DNA of 64,000 nucleotides from Falsihalocynthiibacter sp042445055 (lineage in GTDB: Bacteria > Pseudomonadota > Alphaproteobacteria > Rhodobacterales > Rhodobacteraceae), in NCBI RefSeq assembly GCF_042445055.1, contig NZ_CP170339.1, positions 2,294,001 through 2,358,000 of the forward strand, read 5' to 3'. Position 1 is the stretch's first letter, and each line of letters begins with the position of its first letter. A model generated the notes under the pieces. That model made no database searches. It saw nothing but the letters and a program-made list of their open reading frames with translations, and was not told where the DNA came from. A program made the position numbers and the translations under genes. Shown here piece by piece: positions 44,981 through 53,614 of this stretch.

Positions 44981-45448
44981 TCAGAGAAGCGTCTTGGCAT
45001 ACTCTTCGAGTTGTGTCGCGACGGTGCCCCAACCGTCGAAAAACCCCATATCCTCATGTGTTTTACGCGCCTCTGGTGAACGGTGCCGTGCGGTCGCGGT
45101 ATATGTCGTTCCGCCATTGCCATCGTCTTCAAACTCAACGATTGCCGTCATGAACGGATCTGCGGCGGGCTTCCATCCCTCGCTATAGGTATCGGTAAAT
45201 ACCAAGCGCCGACCGGGGACCACCTCAAGGAATACGCCCTCATTCGGGATATGGTTGCCGTCCACATTCATCACCATATTGAAGCGGCCGCCTACCCTAA
45301 GGTCGATTTCACAGGCCTCAATCGAATGCGGCTTTGGCATAAAGAAGTGCTTGATATGCTCTGGCGTTGTCCAGCATTCCCACAATAATTGGCGCGGCGC
45401 ATTCAACGTGCGGGTAAAGGTCAGATCGGTATCAGGATCGAGTTTCAT
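44981..45448 (-). CDS. SRPBCC (AHSA1-type) family protein
   Basis: 155 aa START-like fold: LTFTRTLNAPRQLLWECWTT, then GGRFNMVMNVDGN and the C-terminal GWGTVATQLEEYAK. Such proteins bind small hydrophobic ligands; many are paired with an ArsR-type repressor. Its ATG overlaps (ATGA) the stop of the restored frame of the upstream ArsR-type gene, so the pair was translationally coupled before that gene was disrupted. Confidence 0.92.
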   Translation of the reverse strand: MKLDPDTDLTFTRTLNAPRQLLWECWTTPEHIKHFFMPKPHSIEACEIDLRVGGRFNMVMNVDGNHIPNEGVFLEVVPGRRLVFTDTYSEGWKPAADPFMTAIVEFEDDGNGGTTYTATARHRSPEARKTHEDMGFFDGWGTVATQLEEYAKTLL

Positions 45449-45787
45449 TTATTCCGTTCTTTCACTAAATTTGTGACGTATTCGTCGAAACGATCAAGGC
45501 GCGCGTCCCAAATATCGCGTTGTTCGCTCAGCCAGTCTTTAACCGGTTCAAATGCATCATCAGCAAGCGCACAAGTGCGCGTTCGCCCCTGTTTCTTGGA
45601 CGTCAATAAGTCCAGCCGCTTCCAACTTCTTCAAGTGCTCCATGAACGACGGCAGCGCCATGTCATGAGGCTCCGCCAACTCGCTAACGCTCGCTTCTCC
45701 GCGCGATAGGCGGCTCAAGACTAAGCGCCGCGTTGGATCAGCAAGCGCTGTGAAACACACATCGAGTTTTGAATCATACTTAGCCAT
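45445..45787 (-). pseudogene. ArsR-family regulator with a frameshift
   Basis: Winged-helix ArsR-type repressor broken by one extra base. From the ATG at 45787, 62 codons read MAKYDSKLDV to GLID, including the recognition region (ELAEPHDMALPSFMEHLKKLE). At 45601 a single G breaks the frame; the existing frame ends at 45560 after about 14 unrelated residues. Skipping that G gives SKKQGRTRTCAL and a C terminus with EPVKDWLSEQRDIWDARLDR, ending TGA at 45445 and overlapping the SRPBCC start. The repaired protein is 113 aa, the usual family length. Either a true mutation or a sequencing error. Confidence 0.85.
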
Positions 45788-46075
45788 ATACCTAAGTATT
45801 TCTGTCAAAAAAGCCATTTTCAATACAACTTAGGCAACACCCTAACCAACCTATCTCAAAATCATCTCGCCAACACGCACTCCTAACCTACCGCAACAGT
45901 CGGACAACCCTCCGCCAAGAATCATCCGCCTAATCGAAGTTAGGTGAAGAGAGTTACATATTCGTAAACTACGCGAACCGATGCGGCGGCAATTACGCCA
46001 TTCTTCGGGGCGTGAAAGTTCACTACAAGAGCCAGAAAAATCACATGCGATTCATATGAAAAACATATGCTAATC
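45788..46075. other. Gene-free region between lolD and the ArsR gene
   Basis: About 290 nt, noticeably richer in A, T and C than the coding sequence around it. No open frame with family features, no terminator-quality hairpin and no RNA gene were found. It must contain the promoter of the ArsR/SRPBCC pair and the 3' end of the lol transcript. Confidence 0.4.
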
Positions 46076-46756
46076 TTACCCCTGTTTGAGCACCCCGCCC
46101 TCAAGACGAACCACGCGGTCCATCCGCGCTGCAAGTTCTGGATTATGGGTCGCGATCACGGCCGATAGGCCCTCGTCCCGCGCGAGATTCATGAGCCCTT
46201 CGAACACGACTTCTGCGGTTTCCGGGTCCAGATTCCCTGTGGGCTCGTCCGCCAACAACAGCTTTGGCGCATTCGCCAATGCACGGCAAAACGCGACGCG
46301 CTGTTGCTCTCCGCCTGACATTTCCGCGGGCCGATGCCCAGCGCGCGCCGCAAGGCCAACACTCTCCAAAAGCGCCATTGCACGCGCCTCTGCCTTGGCT
46401 TGCGAAACACCGTCAACCAATTGAGGAAGAACGATATTTTCCATTGCGGAAAACTCGGGCAAGAGGTGATGGAACTGGTAAACAAATCCCACTTCCGCCC
46501 GCCGAATGGCTGTTCTACGGCGATCCGATAGGCCCGCCACATCTTGGCCTGCGATCTTCACCGTGCCCGTTGTCGCGCTATCAAGGAGCCCCGCAATATG
46601 CAGAAGAGTCGATTTCCCCGCCCCCGATGGCGCAACCAAAGCAACAACTTCGCCGCGCTCAACGGTGATCTCGGCACCTGTCAGGACGTTGATCTCATTC
46701 GGTTTTCCAACGTTATACGACTTGGTAATCCCCGAAAGTTCCAGCACATTACTCAT
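46076..46756 (-). CDS. lolD: Lipoprotein-releasing ABC transporter, ATPase LolD
   Basis: 226 aa ATPase that powers release of outer-membrane lipoproteins from the inner membrane. Walker A APSGAGKST, Q-loop YQFHHLLPEFSAMENI, signature MSGGEQQR and Walker B LLLADEPTGNLD are intact; the LLPEFSAMEN stretch is the LolD-specific motif. It overlaps the permease gene by 8 bp. Relevant to this window because two predicted lipoproteins depend on such sorting. Confidence 0.95.
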   Translation of the reverse strand: MSNVLELSGITKSYNVGKPNEINVLTGAEITVERGEVVALVAPSGAGKSTLLHIAGLLDSATTGTVKIAGQDVAGLSDRRRTAIRRAEVGFVYQFHHLLPEFSAMENIVLPQLVDGVSQAKAEARAMALLESVGLAARAGHRPAEMSGGEQQRVAFCRALANAPKLLLADEPTGNLDPETAEVVFEGLMNLARDEGLSAVIATHNPELAARMDRVVRLEGGVLKQG

Positions 46757-48035
46757 AGCGCAACGCCTCCACAGGGTTCATTCGCGCCGCTCTGCGCGCG
46801 GGGAAAATCGTTACAACACAAGACAATACAAGCGAAAGCGACACCGCCTTGACCACATCCTGCCACATCAATTTCGCAGGGAGCTTATAGATACCGCGCA
46901 CCGATGCGTCCCAGACATCACCGCCCGAAGCACCATTCACAAAGGCCAATATCTGATCAAAGTACAGCGCGAACAAACACCCGATAATGACCCCGAAAAT
47001 CGTACCAATAACGCCGACCAAAGCCCCGCAAATAAAGAAGACTCTCATGACCGACCCCTCGGTCAAACCCATGGTTCTAAGGATACCGATATCACGTCCT
47101 TTGTTCTTAACCAACATCACCAGACCTGAGACGATATTGAGGCTTGCGATCAAGACCAGCACTGACATCAAGACAAACATAACCGTGTCCTCAATCGCTA
47201 GCGCGCGCAGGAATCCCCCCGAACGATCCCGCCATGTCCAGAGCAGCGAACGCTCGCCAGCGGCGGCCAAAAGCTCGACCGACATATCGTCAATCGCCTC
47301 TGGATCTTCGACCATGACTTCAAGCTCGTCCGCCACACCCTCGCGGTTAAAGAAGCTCTGCGCCTCAGCGAACGGCATATATATCCTAACGTTATCAATG
47401 TCATAGCGACCCGCAGAGAAGATATAGACAACTTCATAGACGTTCACGCGCGGACTTGTGCCGAAGGCCGTTTTGACCCCGTTAGGCGAGATCAGCTTAA
47501 TTGTATCCCCCAAGGAAAGGTTCAACGTCTGGGCCATTTCCTGCCCCACCGCGACACCCTCATTAAAACGCTTGATATCGCCCTTGGCGGTGCTGGGATT
47601 AGCGATGCGTGGGAGACCTGCGAAGTCTTCTTCGGAGATACCAAACACCTGTGCACCAGTGTTTTCATCGATATTGTTGGCCATCACGTTGCCGCGCACC
47701 AACGGCGCAACACGTGTGACGCCATCGACCTTGGAGATAGCCTCGGCGCGCGCAGCATAGTCCGGCATGACGCGTGTGGTTTGACCTGCCTCGTTCACCT
47801 CAAGCGCATTGTAAACCGTCACATGCGCGTTCGAGCCAAGGATCGTATCCACAAATTCCGCACGGAAACCCGCGCGCACGGCCATCGTGATGATCAGCGC
47901 AGCGACCGCCAATAGGATGCCGACCAAGCTGATCCATGTCATCACGCTCACGCCGCCATCGGCCCGGCGGGCGCGAAGATAGCGCCATGCAATCGTCCAT
48001 TCAAAACGTGAGAAAGGGGCAGTTTGTTGCGCCAC
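46749..48035 (-). CDS. lolC: Lipoprotein-releasing ABC transporter permease LolC/LolE
   Basis: 428 aa: one N-terminal membrane helix (about 25-50), a large periplasmic domain (about 55-275) and three C-terminal helices (FtsX domain, 285-415). ARRADGGVSVMTWISLVGIL at the start matches LolC/LolE. Only one such permease is encoded, so it probably serves as a homodimer (LolF-like) with LolD. Downstream of proS by 59 nt. Confidence 0.94.
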   Translation of the reverse strand: MAQQTAPFSRFEWTIAWRYLRARRADGGVSVMTWISLVGILLAVAALIITMAVRAGFRAEFVDTILGSNAHVTVYNALEVNEAGQTTRVMPDYAARAEAISKVDGVTRVAPLVRGNVMANNIDENTGAQVFGISEEDFAGLPRIANPSTAKGDIKRFNEGVAVGQEMAQTLNLSLGDTIKLISPNGVKTAFGTSPRVNVYEVVYIFSAGRYDIDNVRIYMPFAEAQSFFNREGVADELEVMVEDPEAIDDMSVELLAAAGERSLLWTWRDRSGGFLRALAIEDTVMFVLMSVLVLIASLNIVSGLVMLVKNKGRDIGILRTMGLTEGSVMRVFFICGALVGVIGTIFGVIIGCLFALYFDQILAFVNGASGGDVWDASVRGIYKLPAKLMWQDVVKAVSLSLVLSCVVTIFPARRAARMNPVEALRYE

Positions 48036-48056
48036 GGCGGGCTCCTCAATGACGGT

Positions 48057-48087
48057 CGAAGAACGGGCCAGACATTTGCCTGACCCG
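48057..48087 (-). terminator. Hairpin between proS and lolC
   Basis: A 10-bp stem with two G-U pairs (48064-48073 with 48078-48087) and an ATTT loop; on the minus strand only TTCTT follows. Probably a partial terminator or mRNA stabiliser between proS and the lol genes. Confidence 0.45.
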
Positions 48088-48094
48088 CTATTGT

Positions 48095-49432
48095 TTAGTG
48101 TGCCGCGTAAATTTCGACGACCTTGGCAATTGCCGCTTCTGGTGAAAGCTCTTCACTCTCGCCGGTCTTACGGCTTGTAAGCTCAACCACACCATTTTTC
48201 AGGCCGCGCGGACCAACAGTGATACGCCATGGCAAACCGATAAGGTCCATCGTCGCGAATTTACCGCCAGCGCGCTCTTTGCGATCATCGTACAGCGGGT
48301 CCAGTCCGGCTTTTACGAAAGCTTTGTAGAGGTCCTCGCATGCTGCGTCTGCGGCATCGTCTCCCTGCTTGAGGTTCACGATACCAACGTGGAACGGTGT
48401 AACACCCTCTGGCCAAATGATACCCTTGTCGTCATGGCTCGATTCAATAATCGCGCCCAAGAGGCGGCTAACACCAATGCCGTGGCTGCCCATGTGTACG
48501 GGAACTTGCTTCTGATCTGCGTCAACGACCGTTGCGCCCATGCTCTCGGAATACTTGGTGCCAAAGTAGAAGATTTGGCCAACCTCGATGCCACGTGCAG
48601 TGGCGCGGCGCTCCTCGGGGATTTCGTTGAACAGAGCTTCGTCGTGCGTTTCGTCGGTACGGGCATAGCGCGAGGTAAATTCCTGTAGCACTGCTTCGCA
48701 TTCTTCTACGCTGTCAAAATCGATCTTGCGATCGCCAAAGGTCAGGTCCGTCACTTGGCTGTCATAGAACACTTCGCTCTCGCCTGTTTGGGCCAGTACA
48801 AGGAACTCGTGAGTATAGTCGCCGCCAATCGCACCACCATCAGCGCGCATCGGGATCGCCTTGAGGCCCATGCGTTCGTAGCTGCGCAAATACGTTACCA
48901 AGTGGCGGTTGTAAGCGTGCAGCGCGTCTTCTTTGGTGAGGTCAAAGTTATAGCCGTCTTTCATCAAAAACTCGCGCCCCCGCATCACGCCGAAACGCGG
49001 ACGGATTTCATCGCGGAACTTCCACTGAATTTGATAGAGCGTTAGCGGCAGGTCCTTGTAGCTATTTACATGCGCGCGGAAAATATCCGTGACCGCTTCT
49101 TCGTTAGTCGGACCATAGAGCATGTCGCGGCCGTGGCGGTCGCTGATGCGCAGCATTTCTTCGCCGAATGCATCGTAACGCCCGCTTTCGCGCCACAAAT
49201 CAGCGGATTGTACGGTGCTCATAAGGATTGGAATGTGGCCAGCTTTGGCTTGTTCCTCATGGACGATCTGCTCGATTTTGCGCAGCACCTTCAAACCAAG
49301 CGGAAGCCAGTTATAGATACCGGCGGCGGATTGCTTGATCATCCCTGCGCGTAGCATATAGCGATGGCTCGCGATTTGGGCCTCTGCGGGTGTCTCTTTG
49401 AGGACGGGCATGAAATAACGGGATAAGCGCAT
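48095..49432 (-). CDS. proS: Prolyl-tRNA synthetase (short, no editing insert)
   Basis: Class II synthetase, 445 aa. Motif 2 (YQIQWKFRDEIRPRFGVMRGREF) and motif 3 (MGSHGIGVSRLLGAIIE) flank directly without the about 180-residue INS editing domain of E. coli ProRS; this short form is typical of alphaproteobacteria. The anticodon-binding domain is at about 345-440. Start MRLSRYFMPVLKETPAEAQI is canonical. Confidence 0.97.
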   Translation of the reverse strand: MRLSRYFMPVLKETPAEAQIASHRYMLRAGMIKQSAAGIYNWLPLGLKVLRKIEQIVHEEQAKAGHIPILMSTVQSADLWRESGRYDAFGEEMLRISDRHGRDMLYGPTNEEAVTDIFRAHVNSYKDLPLTLYQIQWKFRDEIRPRFGVMRGREFLMKDGYNFDLTKEDALHAYNRHLVTYLRSYERMGLKAIPMRADGGAIGGDYTHEFLVLAQTGESEVFYDSQVTDLTFGDRKIDFDSVEECEAVLQEFTSRYARTDETHDEALFNEIPEERRATARGIEVGQIFYFGTKYSESMGATVVDADQKQVPVHMGSHGIGVSRLLGAIIESSHDDKGIIWPEGVTPFHVGIVNLKQGDDAADAACEDLYKAFVKAGLDPLYDDRKERAGGKFATMDLIGLPWRITVGPRGLKNGVVELTSRKTGESEELSPEAAIAKVVEIYAAH

Positions 49433-49588
49433 GTACGAGCTCTTTTGCTAAATTTCGATCCAATATGCTCTATGCCAATCCGACCTTACGTTCAATGGCC
49501 CACAGGCGCGCAATCGATATGCTGCGCGCTGAAACGCTTGAATCTATGTGAGTGATGCGCAACATAGGGTGAAAGCAAAGGGATACTT

Positions 49589-50680
49589 ATGATCGACAGC
49601 TCGCAACAGATCAAATTCTGGACCATATTCACCGTAATCTTCATGGTCGCGCTGTGGTACCTTGGGGATGTGCTCTTGCCGTTCATTTTGGGGGGCGCGA
49701 TTGCGTACTTCCTTGATCCTTTGGCGGATCGGCTTGAGAAATTAGGCCTGTCGCGTGCGGCCTCGACCGCAGTGATTACCCTTATAGCGGTTATTGTGTT
49801 CATCCTTATGGCGCTCCTCATAATCCCTGCACTCATTAATCAAATTGCGGACCTTGTTGACGCAGCACCCGATTATTTCGGCAACCTTCAGGCATTTGTA
49901 AAAGAGCGCTTCCCTGACCTTGCAGATCGTGAAAGCACTGTTCGCCAGTCGCTTCAATCCCTTGGCGAGACCGTCAAATCCAAGGGTGGTGCATTGCTGG
50001 AGGGCGCGTTGGTTTCGGCGCTTTCGATCGTGAATATCGTTGTGCTCTTGGTTCTGGTTCCTGTGGTCGCGTTCTACTTGTTGTTGGATTGGGACAATAT
50101 GGTCGCCAAGATCGACTCGCTTCTGCCACGTGAGTACGCCCCCACAATCCGTCACCTTGCGTCAGAGATCGACAAGACCCTCGCCAGTTTTGTGCGCGGT
50201 CAAGGTACCGTTTGCCTTATCCTTGGCACGTATTATTCCGTCGCGCTTATGCTTGCAGGGCTTCAGTTTGGCTTTGCTGTCGGGTTCATCGCCGGAGCAC
50301 TTACGTTCATTCCATATGTCGGCGCGCTTATTGGCGGGACATTGGCGATCGGGCTTGCGCTGTTCCAGTTCTGGGGCGAGTGGAGTTCGATCGCGATTGT
50401 CATTGCGATCTTTGCCTCTGGTCAGGTCATTGAAGGGAACATCCTTACGCCCAAGTTGGTTGGCTCATCTGTCGGATTACACCCTGTCTGGCTGATCTTT
50501 GCACTGTCTGTATTTGGCTCGCTTTTCGGTTTTGTCGGGATGTTGGTTGCGGTTCCCGTTGCCGCAATGCTGGGCGTATTTGCACGCTTCTTTACACAAA
50601 AATACACCGAAAGCCGCCTATACAAAGGTACGCACGACGACTACGAAGAGAGCGAAAATGACACAACAGCTGACGCTTGA
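49589..50680 (+). CDS. AI-2E transporter family protein
   Basis: 363 aa membrane protein of the AI-2E/PerM family with about eight helices and a periplasmic stretch (residues 85-145); PFILGGAIAYFLDPLADRLEKLG near the start. Despite the name most members are not proven autoinducer transporters. Immediately upstream of hdaA, whose start lies inside its last 23 nt; this linkage is common in alphaproteobacteria. Confidence 0.94.
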   Translation: MIDSSQQIKFWTIFTVIFMVALWYLGDVLLPFILGGAIAYFLDPLADRLEKLGLSRAASTAVITLIAVIVFILMALLIIPALINQIADLVDAAPDYFGNLQAFVKERFPDLADRESTVRQSLQSLGETVKSKGGALLEGALVSALSIVNIVVLLVLVPVVAFYLLLDWDNMVAKIDSLLPREYAPTIRHLASEIDKTLASFVRGQGTVCLILGTYYSVALMLAGLQFGFAVGFIAGALTFIPYVGALIGGTLAIGLALFQFWGEWSSIAIVIAIFASGQVIEGNILTPKLVGSSVGLHPVWLIFALSVFGSLFGFVGMLVAVPVAAMLGVFARFFTQKYTESRLYKGTHDDYEESENDTTADA

Positions 50681-51350
50681 TCTTCCTGTCAAAACGGCAC
50701 TGGGACGCGAGGACTTCTTCGTCGCGCCTTCCAATACGCTTGCGCAGGAAACACTTGCCGCGCCACAGGATTGGCCGATGGGCAAGATGGTTCTCTGTGG
50801 TGCCAGTGGCGCTGGTAAAACGCATCTTGCGCATGTTTGGGCCGCTGACACGGGTGCACAGATTATACCTGCGGACCGCCTCTTCGAACTTGATATCGCA
50901 ACACTCACCAAAGGCCCATTGGCCGTTGAGGATGCCGATGCGGTTGCCGGAAATGCCGCGTTAGAGCAGCACCTTTTCCACCTACACAACCTGATGCTGT
51001 CGAATGGGCAGTACCTGCTGCTCTCGGCGCAATCCGCACCGAGCCGCTGGAACCTCGCCCTACCCGATTTGCGTAGCCGCATGGAAGGCACGGCCGTCAC
51101 GTGGATCGAGTCTCCCGATGATATGTTGCTTACGGTTGTGCTTCTCAAACACTTTAACGATCTGCAAATCCACGTCGCACCTGAGGTTGTGGACTATATT
51201 ATTAAACGCACCCCGCGCTCGCTTGGATTTATTCGCGAACTCACCGACGCCCTAAACCAAGAGGCACTGCGCGAGAAGCGGCCCATTACCCGCGTACTGG
51301 CGGGTAAAACTCTTGATGCTCTGGACAAGAAGCACCCAGAGACCGCATAA
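50658..51350 (+). CDS. hdaA: DnaA-inactivating protein HdaA (Hda homologue)
   Basis: 230 aa DnaA-like AAA+ protein without the DNA-binding domain. The N terminus carries the clamp-binding peptide QLTLDLP (residues 4-10), by which Hda-type proteins ride the beta clamp and trigger ATP hydrolysis on DnaA after initiation. A Walker A-like GASGAGKTH is present and the sensor region ends in RSLGFIRELTDALNQEAL. The ATG at 50658 overlaps the upstream permease gene by 23 bp. Confidence 0.93.
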   Translation: MTQQLTLDLPVKTALGREDFFVAPSNTLAQETLAAPQDWPMGKMVLCGASGAGKTHLAHVWAADTGAQIIPADRLFELDIATLTKGPLAVEDADAVAGNAALEQHLFHLHNLMLSNGQYLLLSAQSAPSRWNLALPDLRSRMEGTAVTWIESPDDMLLTVVLLKHFNDLQIHVAPEVVDYIIKRTPRSLGFIRELTDALNQEALREKRPITRVLAGKTLDALDKKHPETA

Positions 51351-51389
51351 CGTCACTTTAACGTTACATTTTACCCCTAGAGCGTTCGT

Positions 51390-53564
51390 ATGAATGAATG
51401 TGATTTCCTGACCGCCCCATTTCCCGAGCCTGTTGTGCCCGAACCCGAAGAGTTTGACGGGCCACACCGGTTCATCAACCGCGAGCTATCGTGGCTGGCG
51501 TTCAACTGGCGGGTGCTTGAAGAAGCAGATAACCCTAAAGTGCCGCTGCTTGAACGGCTTCGCTTTTTGTCGATCTCGGCGACGAACCTTGATGAATTCT
51601 ACACCGTCCGCGTTGCAGGCCTTCGTGAGCTTGCCCTTGCTGGCAACACAACGCCCGCCGCCGATGGGCTGACACCTGCAGAGCAGCTTGTGCTGATCCA
51701 TCAGGATACGCACGCCCTTCTGAAACGGCAGCAGGATTCGTGGAACACCCTAAAGTCCGAGATGACTGAAGAGGGTATTCATGTTCTGCAAAACTCAGAG
51801 CTGTCGTCCGAGGATAAGAAATTCCTCAAAATCTACTTTGTCAGTCAGGTCTTCCCTGTTCTGTCGCCGCTGGCGATTGATCCTGCGCACCCGTTTCCCT
51901 TCATCCCCAATACGGGCTTCTCACTCGCGCTTCAGCTAGAGAGCAAAGAAACAGGCCGCGTGCTCAAGGCGCTCTTGCCGATCCCCGCGCAGATTCCTCG
52001 GTTTGTGTCCCTGCCGAGCGAAAGCGAAGAGTTTCGTTTCCTGCCAATGGAAGAGTTGCTGCTCTTGCATCTCGATAGCCTGTTTCCCGGTTACAAGACC
52101 AAGGGAAGCTGCGTGTTCCGTGTCCTTCGCGACAGCGACCTAGAGGTCGAGGACGAGGCCGAAGACCTTGTACGGGAATTCGAAGTTGCCCTAAAGCGCC
52201 GCCGCCGTGGTGAGGTTATTCGCCTCAAGATTTCCTCGAACGCGCCAACGGCGCTAAGCAAGCTGATCATGGACGAGCTGCACGTCTCGGAAGAAGAAGT
52301 TGTTGAAACGACCGGGCTTCTTGGGCTTGGGGATTTGAGCGAGTTGGTCATCGACGATCGGCGCGACCTCTTGTGGCCCAATTTCACTCCACGCGTACCA
52401 GAACGCGTGCAGGATCATGACGGCGATATGTTTGCGGCTATCCGTCAAAAAGATATGCTGCTGCACCACCCTTATGAGACCTTCGATATGGTCGTGCGTT
52501 TCCTAGAACAGGCTGCCCGTGATCCCAACGTCGTCGCAATCAAACAGACCCTCTATCGCACCAGTCGTAAGTCTCCGATTGTCGAAGCACTCTGCGAAGC
52601 TGCGGATATGGGAAAATCGGTTACCGCGCTTGTAGAGCTAAAGGCACGTTTTGATGAGGCCGCTAACATTCGCCAGTCACGCAGGTTGGAGCGCGCCGGC
52701 GCGCATGTGGTGTACGGGTTTATTAACTATAAAACCCACGCGAAAATTAGCACCGTGGTCCGCCGCGAAGGTGACCAGCTTGTGACGTATACCCACTATG
52801 GTACGGGGAACTATCACCCTATAACCGCCCGAATCTATACAGATCTGTCGTTCTTTACCTGTGATCGCGCCCTCGGAAGCGATGCAACGAAGGTCTTCAA
52901 CTATCTGTCGGGATATGCGCAACCAGAAGGGCTTGAGAACCTCTCAATCTCCCCTCTCACGTTGAAATCCACGCTTCTCGCCAATATCGAGCGCGAGGCC
53001 GAATATGCCAAGGAAGGCAAGCACGCCGAGATTTGGGGTAAAATGAACGCGGTTGTCGACCCCGACGTGATTGATGCGCTCTATGCTGCTTCGCAGGCTG
53101 GTGTGAAAATCAACCTTGTTGTGCGCGGTATCTGTTGTTTGCGCCCAGGTATCAAAGGTCTGTCCGAGAATATTCGCGTCAAATCAATCGTTGGTCGTTT
53201 TCTGGAGCACTCGCGTATTGTCTGCTTCGGGAATGGACACAAACTCCCGAGCAAGAAGGCAGAGGTCTATATTTCTTCGGCTGATTGGATGGGACGAAAC
53301 CTTGTGCGGCGTGTCGAGACTTTGGTCCAGATCACAAATCCAACGGTAAAGGCCCAGATCGTTAGTCAAATCATGGCTGCCAACATGGCCGACACCGCCC
53401 AAAGCTGGATACTTGCGCCGGACGGAACCTTTAATCGTCCGCTGCTTCCGGATGATGTTACGCCGTTTAATTGCCATCGTTTTTTCATGGAGAACCCCTC
53501 CCTGTCTGGACGCGGTAAGGCCGGCGCGGCGGACGTCCCCGAATTAGCACATTCCGACGATTGA
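51390..53564 (+). CDS. ppk: Polyphosphate kinase 1
   Basis: 724 aa. Makes polyphosphate from ATP. Four PPK domains in order, beginning RFINRELSWLAFNWRVLEEA; the phospho-histidine motif THYGTGNYHP and the second His region of the C-terminal PLD-like domains are present. Forty nt after hdaA and 50 nt before ppx, so kinase and phosphatase are made together. Confidence 0.97.
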   Translation: MNECDFLTAPFPEPVVPEPEEFDGPHRFINRELSWLAFNWRVLEEADNPKVPLLERLRFLSISATNLDEFYTVRVAGLRELALAGNTTPAADGLTPAEQLVLIHQDTHALLKRQQDSWNTLKSEMTEEGIHVLQNSELSSEDKKFLKIYFVSQVFPVLSPLAIDPAHPFPFIPNTGFSLALQLESKETGRVLKALLPIPAQIPRFVSLPSESEEFRFLPMEELLLLHLDSLFPGYKTKGSCVFRVLRDSDLEVEDEAEDLVREFEVALKRRRRGEVIRLKISSNAPTALSKLIMDELHVSEEEVVETTGLLGLGDLSELVIDDRRDLLWPNFTPRVPERVQDHDGDMFAAIRQKDMLLHHPYETFDMVVRFLEQAARDPNVVAIKQTLYRTSRKSPIVEALCEAADMGKSVTALVELKARFDEAANIRQSRRLERAGAHVVYGFINYKTHAKISTVVRREGDQLVTYTHYGTGNYHPITARIYTDLSFFTCDRALGSDATKVFNYLSGYAQPEGLENLSISPLTLKSTLLANIEREAEYAKEGKHAEIWGKMNAVVDPDVIDALYAASQAGVKINLVVRGICCLRPGIKGLSENIRVKSIVGRFLEHSRIVCFGNGHKLPSKKAEVYISSADWMGRNLVRRVETLVQITNPTVKAQIVSQIMAANMADTAQSWILAPDGTFNRPLLPDDVTPFNCHRFFMENPSLSGRGKAGAADVPELAHSDD

Positions 53565-53614
53565 CAAACTGCACAATCCGAAGGCACAGTGCCTCAGGAT
53601 TGAAGGAGATAGGC

